Positions 12,634 through 24,299 of a DNA stretch of 64,000 nt are shown in pieces. The stretch is from Mastigias papua (Eukaryota > Cnidaria > Scyphozoa > Rhizostomeae > Mastigiidae). Location of the stretch: the NCBI GenBank assembly GCA_964019165.1, contig OZ025272.1, forward strand, positions 3,335,993-3,399,992, written 5' to 3'. A program made the translations under genes and the position numbers. Under the pieces are notes generated by a model. That model saw only the letters and a list, made by a program, of their open reading frames with translations, searched no databases and was not told where the DNA came from. Every line of letters begins with the position of its first letter. Position 1 is the stretch's first letter.

Positions 12634-12702
12634 GGAAAACCATGACTCCATGATGTCCTCACCAGCCTGTTTCGTGAAGCAAGGGGGTTACTCATCAGGG
12701 GA
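12531..12702. mobile_element. Converging inverted pair around (AT)n, third tail family
   Basis: Arms 12531-12602 and 12631-12702 are inverse complements at about 85-90% by eye. Both carry CTGATGAG, about 18 nt, then GAAACAGG, and both end ATGGTTTTCCAT against the central (AT)n (12602-12630). The left arm keeps GAAA...UUUAC and the right GUAA...UUCAC; combined they suggest an ancestral GUAA/UUAC stem II, one mutation in each copy. Here the 3' ends converge on one microsatellite instead of pointing outward. Non-coding. Confidence 0.65.
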
Positions 12703-13180
12703 CAAGACAAGATGGACCGGAAGTAATCTACCGTAGCACACTTAATAGCGAAACCGGTCAGTACAAGCTTCTTTCAGGCTCAATGGCGCTCGATTATTAT
12801 TTGAATGTAATGAAAATGGGCATCAGGAACCAAGAATCTAAGGAACTTTATGGTACAGCGCATTTAATATTAGCAAAATTTTCATACCTCATCTTCATCT
12901 GCAAAAACTCTTAAGATGTTTTGCTTCAATGCCCAGTTTCACAAGCTAAAGGTGTAAAAGAGAATTACAATGCAAGATAAAAATTGTAATAAAGTAGTAT
13001 CAGATATGGATGTGGTTTTCCTTAAGCAGATTTATTAAATACACCTAATATATATTAGTACTTTATCCTTAAATAAAGAATGCAACTGCATAAAGGTGAC
13101 TAGCATACTAAAAGAGGCAAAAATAAGAAGCATTTCAATTACAGGTGTTTTTATAAGGTAACTACATTGGAAGCAATGTA
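12703..13180. other. No gene recognised
   Basis: AT-rich sequence without a frame, structured RNA or repeat boundary that I can support. Confidence 0.4.
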
Positions 13181-13459
13181 CAGTAGTCGCCAAATATCCT
13201 GGGCACTTTGCACTTTTTAGGTTCTGCAGTGAACTTTCATCCCCTTCTTCTCCCTGAAGTAATTTTGGCTTTTTGGAGAAGTACATGCAAAAATGGGAAA
13301 ATTTCTCGTGCACGCCAACTTCAAATGCCCCACAAACGAACCAATATTGTTCTATTGGGAAGGGGGGTGCGTGTATGTAGCAATTATGACAATATGTAGA
13401 GTAGAATGGCTTTTTTTATCATTGTTTATAAATGTCCCTAGGACTTTTTGATAGTATAG
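13181..13459. mobile_element. Tc1/mariner-like MITE, copy 1
   Basis: It starts CAGTAGTCGCCAAATATCCT after a TA, and ends with TGTCCCTAGGACTTTTTGATAG before a TA. The termini match the better-preserved copy at 24031-24299. Internal shared blocks include AATTTTGGCTTTTTGGAGAA in opposite orientation to the 24-kb copy's CTCCAAAAAACC block. No transposase. The right terminus has drifted. Confidence 0.65.
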
Positions 13460-13739
13460 TACATGCACAAGGCCAAAACTTTAATGTTTTTCCTACTTCA
13501 GCCTGCATGCCAGTCAACTCCTTTCATGGAATTCTAAAACTACAATTTACCATGCTGAATTTATACAAATGTGACGGGGAGGGCCGGAAAAGATAATATT
13601 GCTTTTGAGAACCTGTACCATGATTGGTGGGACTATAATTCTCTCCAATGTACTGAGACAATGCAATGTTTATTCTGCAGTAAAATTGCACCCACTTTTT
13701 CCTCAAAAAATGTTGGTTTTGGAGCATAGCCTTTTTAAC

Positions 13740-14390
13740 ATACATTTACTGGGGGGGCAAACTCTCAAAAAGGGATTTTTAGTGGGGGGCAAACTCTCAA
13801 AAAGGGGTGTGATACTAGGACAAAAAGCCTAATTTGAAATAAGGTTGACACATGTGATATATTGAAACAATGTTCATACATGTTAAGTTTTGATGTAAAA
13901 AAAGTTTGGAGATGAAATCTCTAGTTTTGTAATTGCTACAATAACGTACTGTTCGCGTATTATACAGTTTCCTAATGTTGTGCAAAAATCTTATTGTGGT
14001 TCATTCTTTAGTCGATGAAACTCGAAGGGCCCCATTCATTGCAACATGATGACAGCAGTAGTTGCTTGACAACATAGCTGAGAACCTATGCAAAAAGGGA
14101 TATTTTTCTGGGGTCAAAAACCTCTTCACTCGGGGGGCAAAGTTGAGAACTGAGGGGCATTTGCCCCCCAGTTTGTATGTTAAAAAAGTCCCTGTTTTGA
14201 AAGGAAATACATGCGATAATGGAAAAAATTCCCGTGAGCGCCCCAAGGCCCCCGTAGGCAAACCAAAATTTTTTTTGAGAGAAGGAAGGTGCGTGGAAAC
14301 TACAACAATGAGGAAGGGTAGAGGAGTGAGAACAATGAGTGCCCCAAGGGATTTTGACGAGCATTGCACCCCACCTTAAAAGAACTTGAA
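13740..14390. repeat. Decayed repeat with GGGGGGCAAA blocks
   Basis: GGGGGGCAAACTCTCAAAAAGGG is repeated at 13751 and 13785, with further GGGGGGCAAA at 14132. At 14200-14300 the segment AAATACATGCGATAATGGAAAAAATTCCCG resembles the interior of the MITE at 13260-13340. Overlapping open frames on both strands here are mutually exclusive and match nothing, so I read the region as old repeat sequence rather than a gene. Confidence 0.4.
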
Positions 14391-14896
14391 CAGGCCCATT
14401 CAAAGTTGCCTCTTATTTATTGTTTCTTCTTTTATCAGTATTTGATTCGTAGAGAGTGACGCCAGTTTTGAAATAATTTCACGCGGTAGATTTGAATATC
14501 ATTAACAACGAGTGAAATGATCACGTGAAAGGTTAGAAGTTCAGCTCGAGTCCAATTACAAATGGCTTGGAATCTCTCAAATGATTTAAGCAAATTGATA
14601 GAAATATGATTACATAGAAGTTAGTAGTCATAGCAACACTATACCGCATAGTAATGAGTTGTTGCTGAATCTCTATCTCTTATCAAGAGAGTGTCCCCTT
14701 CAATCAGGCAAGCACAATAGCATTCTAAACGGGATCTAGCCTCATTGCAGTTAAACCAAGTATTTGCTGTGCAGTGTTGTTCTATGTAATGCAACACAGG
14801 TACTTTTTTATGGAGATAGACATTTTTTGAATGGAATGCAATATTATCTTGATATGTAGTGCGACTGTGAACATAGAAGTCCCAACCTAACACATT

Positions 14897-15185
14897 GAAA
14901 TGCCAACTGTGAATATTGTAGTCTCAATTATGATTATAGCAATCTCAGCTATGAAAACAGAAGTCTCATTTGTATACTAAAAAGTCTCAATTTTGGACAT
15001 ATAACTCCAAGATTTCAATTATGAACACAAGAGTCTCAGTTGTGAACATAAAAGTGCCAAATTTGACAACAAAATTCTCAGTTATAAGCATACAAGTCTC
15101 ATCTGTAAACGTAGAAGTCTCAATTGGGAATTTAAGTTTCAAGTGTAAACACGAAGGTTTCAACTGTGAACATAGAGTTCTCAAC
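14897..15185. repeat. Degenerate 21-bp tandem repeat, about 13 units
   Basis: Units of about 21 bp follow the pattern AACTGTGAACATAGAAGTCTC, each diverged by a few bases but in register. One unit is lengthened near 15000-15016. Because 21 is a multiple of three, the plus frame at 14970-15194 stays open and reads as a seven-residue Val/Ser/Asn-rich repeat. No start, splice or neighbour context supports coding. Confidence 0.8.
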
Positions 15186-15199
15186 ATTATTTAGTATTT

Positions 15200-18100
15200 A
15201 TCCCATGCCTATAAAATATTTCGCTACAATTAGAGTCATCGCATTTTTATAGTTAGTCAGGGTCACAAATCAATACCCAAAAACATGCATTACATTGAAA
15301 GGATTATGGAATTTAACCGAGAAGTACATGGCAGCTCGTTCTGGCATAAGGGCTACGTTGTACTGTATCAGAGCTTTTTTAAGGTTCCTAAAGCCCAATA
15401 GCAAGAAAGTAAAGTCTTTCAAGCTAAGAAAGAGTTCGATGCCGGCACTTTATTGTTGCTTTTATTTAAGTTGATTAAACAAAAGATGCAGAAATGAAGT
15501 TATTACAAGGATCTTCAAAATGTAATAGTATCTTCTATCACACACACACACCCATCCATGAATGATATTTCCTTAATAATGTGATAGACTTCGAACATTC
15601 TCAAAAGCGACAAGAATCGTCTGCTACTTGTCGTTTCAAGGCATGCCTGGTATAGTCTGAGGATTGTTAATCACCTTCTTGGTTGTTTGTAATGTTTACA
15701 GAAATTGTTCAATATCTAGAATGAAACAGTGCTGCATATTTTTTAAGATGATACTAGCCCAAAGCCCAGTTCATAAGGATCCCTATTTTGAGGACCTCTT
15801 TTGACCACATTGTAGTACCTACTTACATTCACCTGCGCAGTTAGTACCATATAGACATTAGAAGTGCTAAGTGTTAAGGATTATAATACAGACAATGCAC
15901 GTTTAACGCAAGACTCTCTATGAAATACTGCTACGTGGATTTAGCATAATTCAAGCTGCTGTATGTGCAATGAATGGACCCAGTTGGCTAAGTTTCCATT
16001 GCTTGTACTGATAAAAATGTTCGAAATTGAAAAGTTCTTTGAAATTCTTGTGCGTAATATTAGTGGTTGAATTAAATTTTGGCACTCCACATGTAATTTA
16101 CGTATAAAAAGCTTTCCCTTATAACAAAAACCTGAAGTGGCAAAACTGGAACTCTCTTTAACTTTGATTATTGAGTGTCATGATCATAGAAATAGGAGGA
16201 TATTTCTTTTCCTTTCTTTAGGAAACTTTTCAGTACAAAGACCGCATTCACAAAGTATAAGTTTAAAAGGGCAGCAAAGTATGTTTCTAACAATTTTCAA
16301 AAATAAAAAGTACTATAGCATACATGCGACTAACTTTTATCAACGTAGTATTTAAAAGTAGAAACCTCAACTGATATATATGAATATGAAAAATAAAGCC
16401 ACTCAGTAACAAAAGTTGCTAAAAGAGAAATGTCAATTGGAATGATGCATCTAATGAAAAACATTCAACAAATTATTAATATCAGGTGTAAACTCGCTTG
16501 TGCTAATCCTCAGAATTGATTACAAATTTGAGTTTGTTTGTAGTGACATAAGCAACTACACACCTTTTTATATGATTATATAATTTTTGCCGAGCCTCAT
16601 TACTCTTAACATTTTTTGTTTAGAGCCTAGTAATATTCCTAAAATTATTCTCAAATTTAGCGATTTTGAGCAATAATTCTCGTAAAAACTATGTGCCTAT
16701 AATACAAAGGGTATAACTGACACTATCTGAAGAGTTGCTGAGTTGTGTCATAGTTTGTGTAGTGTCTGCCTGTCTGTTTGTCTATGTAACACTGTGATGT
16801 TATACAAACATGAATATTCTGGGTAAGAAATTGATAAGAAGGTCTAGTTCTGAAATTATGAAAAAGCCAAGAAGGTTGGAACAAGCTTTCTAATAAAAAA
16901 TACTTGCTATTGCTTGCTACAAGGAAGTTCTGCAGTTACCTTTTTATGTAGAGCATTTGTTCTTAGTGCAGTTAAGCCTTTAATAAAATTTCTTCTCTGA
17001 CGGTCTTCTTTGCATTACGATCTAATGAGGATGTAAATTCTCATGGATGTATGGATTATTAAACCTTTCAAGGTCATGCAAACTCTAATAGAACTTTGTT
17101 TCAATTGCCACATAGCAGCGAAAGGTCTCTGAAAGGAGCAAGTATATGTACTTTACCATATACTTTACTGTATACCAAAATGCTCGCATCCTTGAGGGTA
17201 CTGCTACATTATCTGCTGCATATAACTTTCCCATGTTTAGTATTTCGAATTGCAGGTTCCACCATGACACGTTCTAAAGGGAATTATCCATTAAAGAGTT
17301 GTGTAAGCAGCTAAATGTTTTCCACCTGGGCGGACACTTCTTATCATCCCAAGTGAACAAAGCGCAGGTCTTATTGAAAATACCGTTACTCGAATTCTTT
17401 CAAACGGACAATCCGAAATAGCATCTATTTGGAATACTATATACAATAGTCCTTCAGATCAGTAAAGGAATAAAGATCTTTAGCTTAAACTCAAACCTAG
17501 GGTTCCTAATTAAAAGAAACAGGTATCGCATGCAAAGGAAGTTAATCAACATAACTATGGAATCCATTCACGCAATGATATCCAGATGATTTGTTTATAT
17601 CATACAGAAAGTAGAAGACTTTTTCTTAAAGTTCAAATTTCTGACCTCTTTTATCTACATTTTAGCATTAAGATTTCCTTAGTACTTCCCTAATTTTAGC
17701 TGCATATTTTGTTCAATAGAAGGTGTGAGCCTTCAAATGTTAAAACAAGGCACTTCGGACAATGCAGGTTTGAACAGAAACCCACCTATGAACTACTCGT
17801 TACAATAATAACACAAAGTCCATTTCAATTTAGCTTTGTTGTTCTCGATTGTTTACAATGATAAAAGTATTGAAAACTGACTAGCTTCTAAAAGACCATA
17901 TCATTATTTATACAAGTTTCTTAGATTTTTGGAAACTTCTTAAGATAAGAAACGTCTTTTCCTGGTTTGGCAGAGTGACACAGAAGAGACGAGCTGTATA
18001 TTGATAATGAAGACTCCAAGGGAGACAATTTAAAGATCTGGAAGGTGTGGGGGTCTCAGCCACCAATAATTTCAGCACGTCGTCCCAATCGCTCTTTGGT

Positions 18101-20150
18101 AAACATAACTCCGGCCCTGAATTTGACATTTTCCTGAATTCGAATGATCCTATAACAGGTGGTATTTAGCATCGTCCAACAATATCATAAGAAATTTAAT
18201 TTCATATGCTTTTTCTCTAAAGAATGGACAAGCCTGTTCATTACTCTCGCGCTTGAGATAGCACTCGTTCACATCGTCAGGCGCCCTCTCCCTAATAAAC
18301 ACTTACATTTTAGGCTTAGATGATGAGAAAAATATATATGTAATGAGGATTAGAGTGGTATGCAGAGAAGTAAGTTACACCTGGAGAGCTGAGGGGCACA
18401 AGGGTTGAAAGACACTTCAGCCATACCCTATTCCGTAAGAGACACGCCTATGCATATATAAATCCTATTACCTTAAACAGAGAAGGATAGGGAGCGCCTG
18501 GGTAGAGTAATACGGAGTGCAAGAATAGATAATATGTTCTAAAACAGTGATAAGTAAGTAGCATTCTCTGATTTGCTAGTGCTTCACTTATAGCATTGTC
18601 ATCAAGCAAACGGCATACCATCAGTTTTCAGGGGACCTATTTCAGTATTTGCAAACAGTAGATAGGGCCCGTGCTCCAAAGTCACCCTGGTTTCTACGCT
18701 TCTCTCGATCAGCCAATTGAAGATCCCAGTATTGCATTTCGTCTTGGGAAAATTTTTGAGAGCAAAACATAAGACTTATAACCTACGGTGATCACAATGG
18801 TGCTTCTGGGGTGAACTAAAGGTCGTTCTGTGCAAGAGAACTTCCATTGTGTCTTGCAATTGCCCATTTACTAATAAAATCCTAAGAAGACCTGATATCT
18901 TCAAACTGATGTCATCCTGATAATAGTCCCGGATCAATTTTCCAAAATTCCTCTCTCGCTCTACTTAATTCTTTAAATGAAACCTAATTCTCTTTTCATA
19001 CCCTATTAGATAGGTTTTAAAAGTGATGATAAACAAGTTGCAGCTCATTACAACCAGTACACCCGATATTTGCAATAAACCATCTGTAAGCGTTTCAAAT
19101 TCATATTTTTGTCCGAGTCTAAAAAGTAAGATACTAAGGATTTTCTGCTGCTAACCTTCTCTCTTCAAACTTGCTACTTTCAAGATGTTCAAATTTTCCA
19201 TTGCATTTCCTGCAAAAAAAATAACAACAGCCTCTAGTCAAGTTTGAAATTGCAAGACCTATTGATCGTCTTGTACGAAAAGACAGTGGATTATAGAATA
19301 CCCGAGATTTTCAACGTCATAAGAGTAACGATATTTATATTGTAAATATTACTTCATCTATTCTTTGAGAGCTTTTTCACTTATGTATGAAATATATTGC
19401 AAGTTCTTTTGGCATATCATCTGGCCATCTCTACCTCTTCTTTCAGGGGACGCTAATTTAAGCCCCATGCAACGACTTGGGGCGATACATTAGGTAGAAT
19501 TAAATTTTGGTGTTAAGAAACCCTCCAGGGACCTCTTTTATCAAAAATCAGCAAAAGTTAAGGCTCTCATGTAGAAAGATTTTTTGAAAGCTTCCTATTA
19601 GACTTGGACATAACTCTTTTGGAGTAAAATATTTTAATATTCACAGGCTCAAAATAATCATTCCATACCTATTGCTTGCACCTACGTTTCAGTAGAATTT
19701 AGAAAATTGCATGTTCCTTTGAAACACATAGTGTCTATAGCATCTTGTCTTAACACTAAACGCATGCGGGTTTATTACAAGAGAGGAATTGCCTCTTCCT
19801 TCTAGGATTTCCATTGCTTGATATGGGCCTGTATTCAGTATGATAATTTACTTTCCGTATCTATCAACAATAAGGGGTCTGCAGAGAAGACAGGTAGAGT
19901 AGGTCAGGGGTGCTATCGCAACCTGGCAGCCCTTGGCCATCTCCACTGAGTACATAGTAAGGAACGAGAGGTCATAACTATGGAACTATCGAGGAACTTC
20001 TAATGCTACTATGTGTGCAAAGGGGGTCCAGATATAAAGAACTTTGAGAACTCAACCACACGATCTTCAATTAGGTTTCTGATAAAACAAACAACGTGTA
20101 GTTAATATTAGCCTATTTATCATGCTTGAAGTGTGTCCGTAGGAGATACA
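15200..20150. other. Intergenic or intronic sequence, dispersed repeats only
   Basis: No coding exon with family similarity is seen. Two interspersed repeat families have copies here (for example around 15760-15840, 16740-16910 and 17610-17660). Isolated open frames of 60-75 codons lack any recognisable motif. Confidence 0.4.
16740..16910 (+). repeat. Dispersed repeat, family D2 copy
   Basis: GTTTGTGTAGTGTCTGCCTGTCTG, then a TAACACT block, then GAAATTATGAAAAAGCCAAGAAGGTT. The same order of blocks recurs at 31960-32155, and partly at 3020-3215, 33785-33860 and 49100-49185. Class unknown; no coding capacity. Confidence 0.55.
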
Positions 20151-20158
20151 AATGTGTT

Positions 20159-20212
20159 GTAGCTGTTGGTAACTGTTGTTAACTGTTGTTAACTGTTGGT
20201 AACTGTTGGTAA
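20159..20212. repeat. 11-bp minisatellite (GTAACTGTTGT)n
   Basis: About five tandem units of TAACTGTTGGT / TAACTGTTGTT. Short and non-coding. Confidence 0.85.
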
Positions 20213-20219
20213 CATAAAC

Positions 20220-23200
20220 AGTGTCTTCTCTCAGTTATTCATCTCATTTATTGGCTCAACTAACAGAGCTTTCGCTTACAAACTCATAAGTTATGTACCT
20301 AATGAGATCAAAAAGTTGTTACTACTTATCTTGTTATATTATGCTGAAATCTATACCTTTGAGTGATCTACTCTTAAACGAAAATAGGAAGTACATTCAC
20401 CTCTACACAGGATTCAAATGCTATGATGATCAGAAATGTGCTTGGATGATTCAATGAGAGACGACGACAGACATGCTCAGGCAGGAATCGTCTATAAGCA
20501 AGATCCAAAAGTTTACATACCTGGTGATTGTGCAGTTATAATCTCGATTTGAGGATTAACCTAATTTGGATGAGGATCTAAGCTGAACGGTACTAAAATA
20601 GCAACTTGCAAACAGAAAGTTAAGTCTCTTCAATATGCAATACAATCCGAGTTAAAGGATTCTATCTCAAGGATTCATTTTAGAGAACGTTCAATACTTC
20701 AACAAAGAAAGACTTCAAGAAGCTTCTGCCGCTAAAGAGAAACTCTCTCTCAGAGGCGCTTTTGTTTAACTTTTTTTACTTAAATCTTTTACTGACGTGG
20801 AAGTTATTTTTATTTTATAGTGACTCCAAAAATATATCGGATCACAGGTTTTCTTTCTTGACGATGGTATTGGTTGATTTCTATCTTACTAGTCATGTTT
20901 CTGCCGTATTTAAAGATTGGTTAAGTGTTATCGTCCTATGTGCACTTAGCTTTTATTACTTTAGCCAAGGTCGGTAGAAGTCCTAGTCAAATGGGGTAGC
21001 TCTTCAGTGTAAGAGAGAACCGTATGAGCGGGCCATCAAATGGAGCATGTAGCATTCGGACCTGAAATTTATCGCTGTTTATACAATGCCCTACCATCTG
21101 ACATCGGACATGTTGGAAAACTGTCATTCTTTTGCCAGAGTTTCAGTTGGAGGAAATGCAACATTGAGAGACGCACGTAGCAAATGGACTTGTAAATGGG
21201 CACTCGAAGATGCAAAGAAAGTTATATGTGCTTTTGTTAATTGATATTTTCTATATTTGCATTTGTTCCTCAATTTGCTCTTGTCTCTGGCTCCTTGCAT
21301 TCTTCGTTCCGCCATTCCATAGACTAACTGTCTGGTAAGTTTTTTTTCAATTTTCAATTTTTAAATTCTTTAATCACGGTGGCCCCATCAACCAAGATTG
21401 GCTGCTTTTCAGGGGGCCGTGGAAAAAAACCTAATTACAATGATACTAAAACAAAAAGAGAAAATTTACAATGTTAACTTAATATAAACGAAAAATTAAA
21501 AGCTATTTGCATTTCAATCTACATTTAAAAGTAGACAGAGAGGGGGCTAGCTTGACCTCATGTTCTATGCAGTGCATGTTCTACTCATGCAGACAGAAAC
21601 ACTGATGGAAACAAGTAACAACAGGTTAGGTGCGACAAGGGAGGAGTCAACCATGCAAATGACCAACTACTTATCAAAGCAACACTGCAAATGGGTGCAA
21701 ATTTTCCAACCAGGACACTTGGCTTCCTATCAACTTTATCCCGTCACACCCAGCGTACTAAAGGCCTTTCGCTATCAACCGATTTTGAACAAAGAATCGC
21801 GACCAGGTAGTGGGTAGAACAGCAAGGGCACTGTAAAGTCAAAAAGAGGCGCAGTGGTGTGAGTTACTGCTGCTGGCCACGCCCAACGACCACACCTTTT
21901 GATTCATTCAAAATTGCTGGAATTTAAATACATGTGAAGTTATACATAAGTTACACTCAACTGATGGAAATTGCAAATAAAACCTTATAACAAAGGGTAA
22001 GCTCATGCTACCTAGTTAGGAACTGACCAGACTAGCATAATTGTTCAGGAAAGAGAGTGAGCCCACAAAAACTCTCTCTTCATTTTAACAAAGGGGCTGA
22101 GCCCCCCAAGCCCACTTTCCATAGCACCCCTGAGGAAATGTCTATTATTTAATTTAATGCATTTCACCATCTTTTCAGTCTTTATGATTGCAATTTACTG
22201 CTAACTTGATCTGATTAATAGGAATTATCATTAAGCACTTTGAAACAAGCACTCCAAGTTGTAATTTCCATGCGAGGTGGCCCATGTTTGATCTTTCAGG
22301 CAAGAAGGGCTTGAAAAGCTATTTCATCAATTGCATAGTCACATGTGTTGACAAAGTAATGAATGGTATCGGAATTCATGGTCTTAATCGATGGTTTGCT
22401 CAGAATGGCTTGGAATCATTACCGGAAATGACTTCACTTTCATGTTGGTACATAACGTTAAGTTATAATTGTGCGTGTCACACGCAGGTATATGGAGCCT
22501 TCTAATTGACATATAAAGCTTTCCAATGTTAAAAGTAACAGGGGTAGATTGATAAAGGCAGAACGAAGACTCAATTTTCCAACAGAGAAGAAGGTGTGAT
22601 ACATCTGAAATGGTTCGATTACAATTCCATTCCTTGGTGTTTCACATGACAATTTTTATTGTGGTGAGTTATATTTTCTTAAGTAAAGATATGGAATAGC
22701 ATATCTCATTTCATTGTAATAATGCATGAAATTCGTACATTGTGTTCGCGGTGTTCGAGAAACAGTCATTTCTCTTTTCTTAATGACAGTGACTGCTTGG
22801 GTTGCTTTTAATAGGCATTTTGAGTCAAACTGTATTACTTTTATTGCCTATAAGAGTAAGTTCATATCTAGTTTTGGCCCAGATTCATTTCTCTGAGTTC
22901 GTGATTTCCAGGTTTTTTTGCAATGTGAGTCGTGCATCATCACTTCGGTTCAATATTTATCTTGGACTGTCTTTACCACCTGATTTCATGCATAGTTATT
23001 GCATCTCAATAGAATTAGCAGAGGGAAGTCACGAATAAACTCTAAAAGAGCAAACAGCCATTTTTAAACAAAATTACCAAGTGCTTTTTTCTAAACAATG
23101 CCCAGAATTCTATGACGCCATTCTAATCCTGGCACTAAAACAGTGCACTGCCCCTTTCGGTCATTATGAGATATTTTCTGCAGGCATTTTTCCATGAAGT

Positions 23201-23230
23201 CCAGTAAGCATTTCTTGGTTTTTGATACTA
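20220..23230. other. No gene recognised
   Basis: No exon with recognisable similarity. A palindromic-looking GGCCCCATCAACCAAGATTGGC...GGGGGCC segment at 21380-21420 may be the end of an old repeat, and AGCCCCCCAAGCCC near 22100 recalls hAT-type ends, but neither can be delimited. Confidence 0.35.
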
Positions 23231-23238
23231 TCGGAAAC

Positions 23239-23313
23239 ATGGCCGCAAACAATTTGAGCCCCTCTTACACCTACGGCTACACCTACAAGCGGAAGTCTCC
23301 AGACAAGCACGAG
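23239..23313 (+). CDS. Candidate first coding exon of an unidentified gene
   Basis: ATG in the good context AACATGG opens a 25-codon stretch (MAANNLSPSYTYGYTYKRKS, then five more residues ending in Glu) that stops exactly at GAG followed by GTAGAT, a plausible splice donor in phase 0. It is locally GC-richer than its surroundings and low in stops, as an exon would be. I do not recognise the peptide and could not find the following exon. The exon at 30573-30780 is one possible 3' partner, but this is speculation. Confidence 0.4.
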
Positions 23314-24030
23314 GTAGATTCCTTGCAAAGATAGTATATCAGAAACCTACAATACACTCAGTGTAGTTTAGTCTCAACTCACAATAGTTAATCAATTTTG
23401 AAAGGATTTTTACAATGCAGTATTTTAGGGTATACTTAGAATACGACAAGAAGCCTCAGTCGTTTATGTTTCAACTTGCGGTGCTGTGTAGTTTCAATTG
23501 ATATGTTAGTCTACGTGAGGAAATATCAATGCTGTCTCATCTATAGCAATCTAGGAGCAATCTGCAGGGTGCATTTTATGGAAATTATGCATAACTACCA
23601 TCATTACAGAATTTGCCACCTAAGGATCGCTTTCTAGGCACTTAATAACTTTTGAAATACTATTACAGGATTTAGTAACAATTACGGTGTCCATTTTCAA
23701 ATTGGTTTATAAAACCATTTGACTTTCACACGACGTTTTGCACAGCGTTATGTTTCCAGGGTCTGTCAGTTGATTCCGGTGTTTTTAAAATCTTTCTTCG
23801 TCTTCTCAAAAATTATGAGATTGAGAAATAACGTCTGTATCTATTTGGCTTCGATTTTATATATGTAAATCACCGTGCTTCTTCAACATACGAGTGCAGA
23901 GTTATCTTTCTTCCCATTACATAACGTTAATCGATTGCCCAAGATTTTGTAATGATACTAAAGGTCTTTTTGAGAAACCTAGCTCAAGGTCTAGCTCTTA
24001 AATTTCATTGATTTGGACCTCTTCTAACTA

Positions 24031-24299
24031 CAATACTCGCCAAAAGTCCTTGGGACACTTACAAAACACTGATGAAAAACCACTATCCACTTCGCATTAT
24101 CATCCTTGATATATACACGTACCCCCTCCCCCCTATAACAATTTTGGCTCGTCTGTTGAACACTTGGAAGTTGCAAGCACGTAATATTTTCTCATTCTGC
24201 ATGTACATCTCCAAAAAACCAACATTGTTTCAGGAGGAGAGGGGGATAAAAGCTCATTGCAGAATATAAAAAGTGTCCCAGGACTTTTGGCGACTATTG
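24031..24299. mobile_element. Tc1/mariner-like MITE, copy 2
   Basis: CAATACTCGCCAAAAGTCCT at the left and its inverse AGGACTTTTGGCGACTATTG at the right form a TIR of about 30 bp, continuing into GGGACACTT/AAGTGTCCC. TA flanks both ends (24029-24030, 24300-24301), the expected duplication. At 269 bp with no transposase, it is a non-autonomous element. Confidence 0.8.

Noticed and set aside
14001..14403. Overlapping frames on both strands of about 105-122 codons
   Set aside because: They lie in decayed repeat sequence and match no known protein.
14886..15190. CRISPR-like array
   Set aside because: Units are contiguous and diverged without spacers; the window is clearly eukaryotic.
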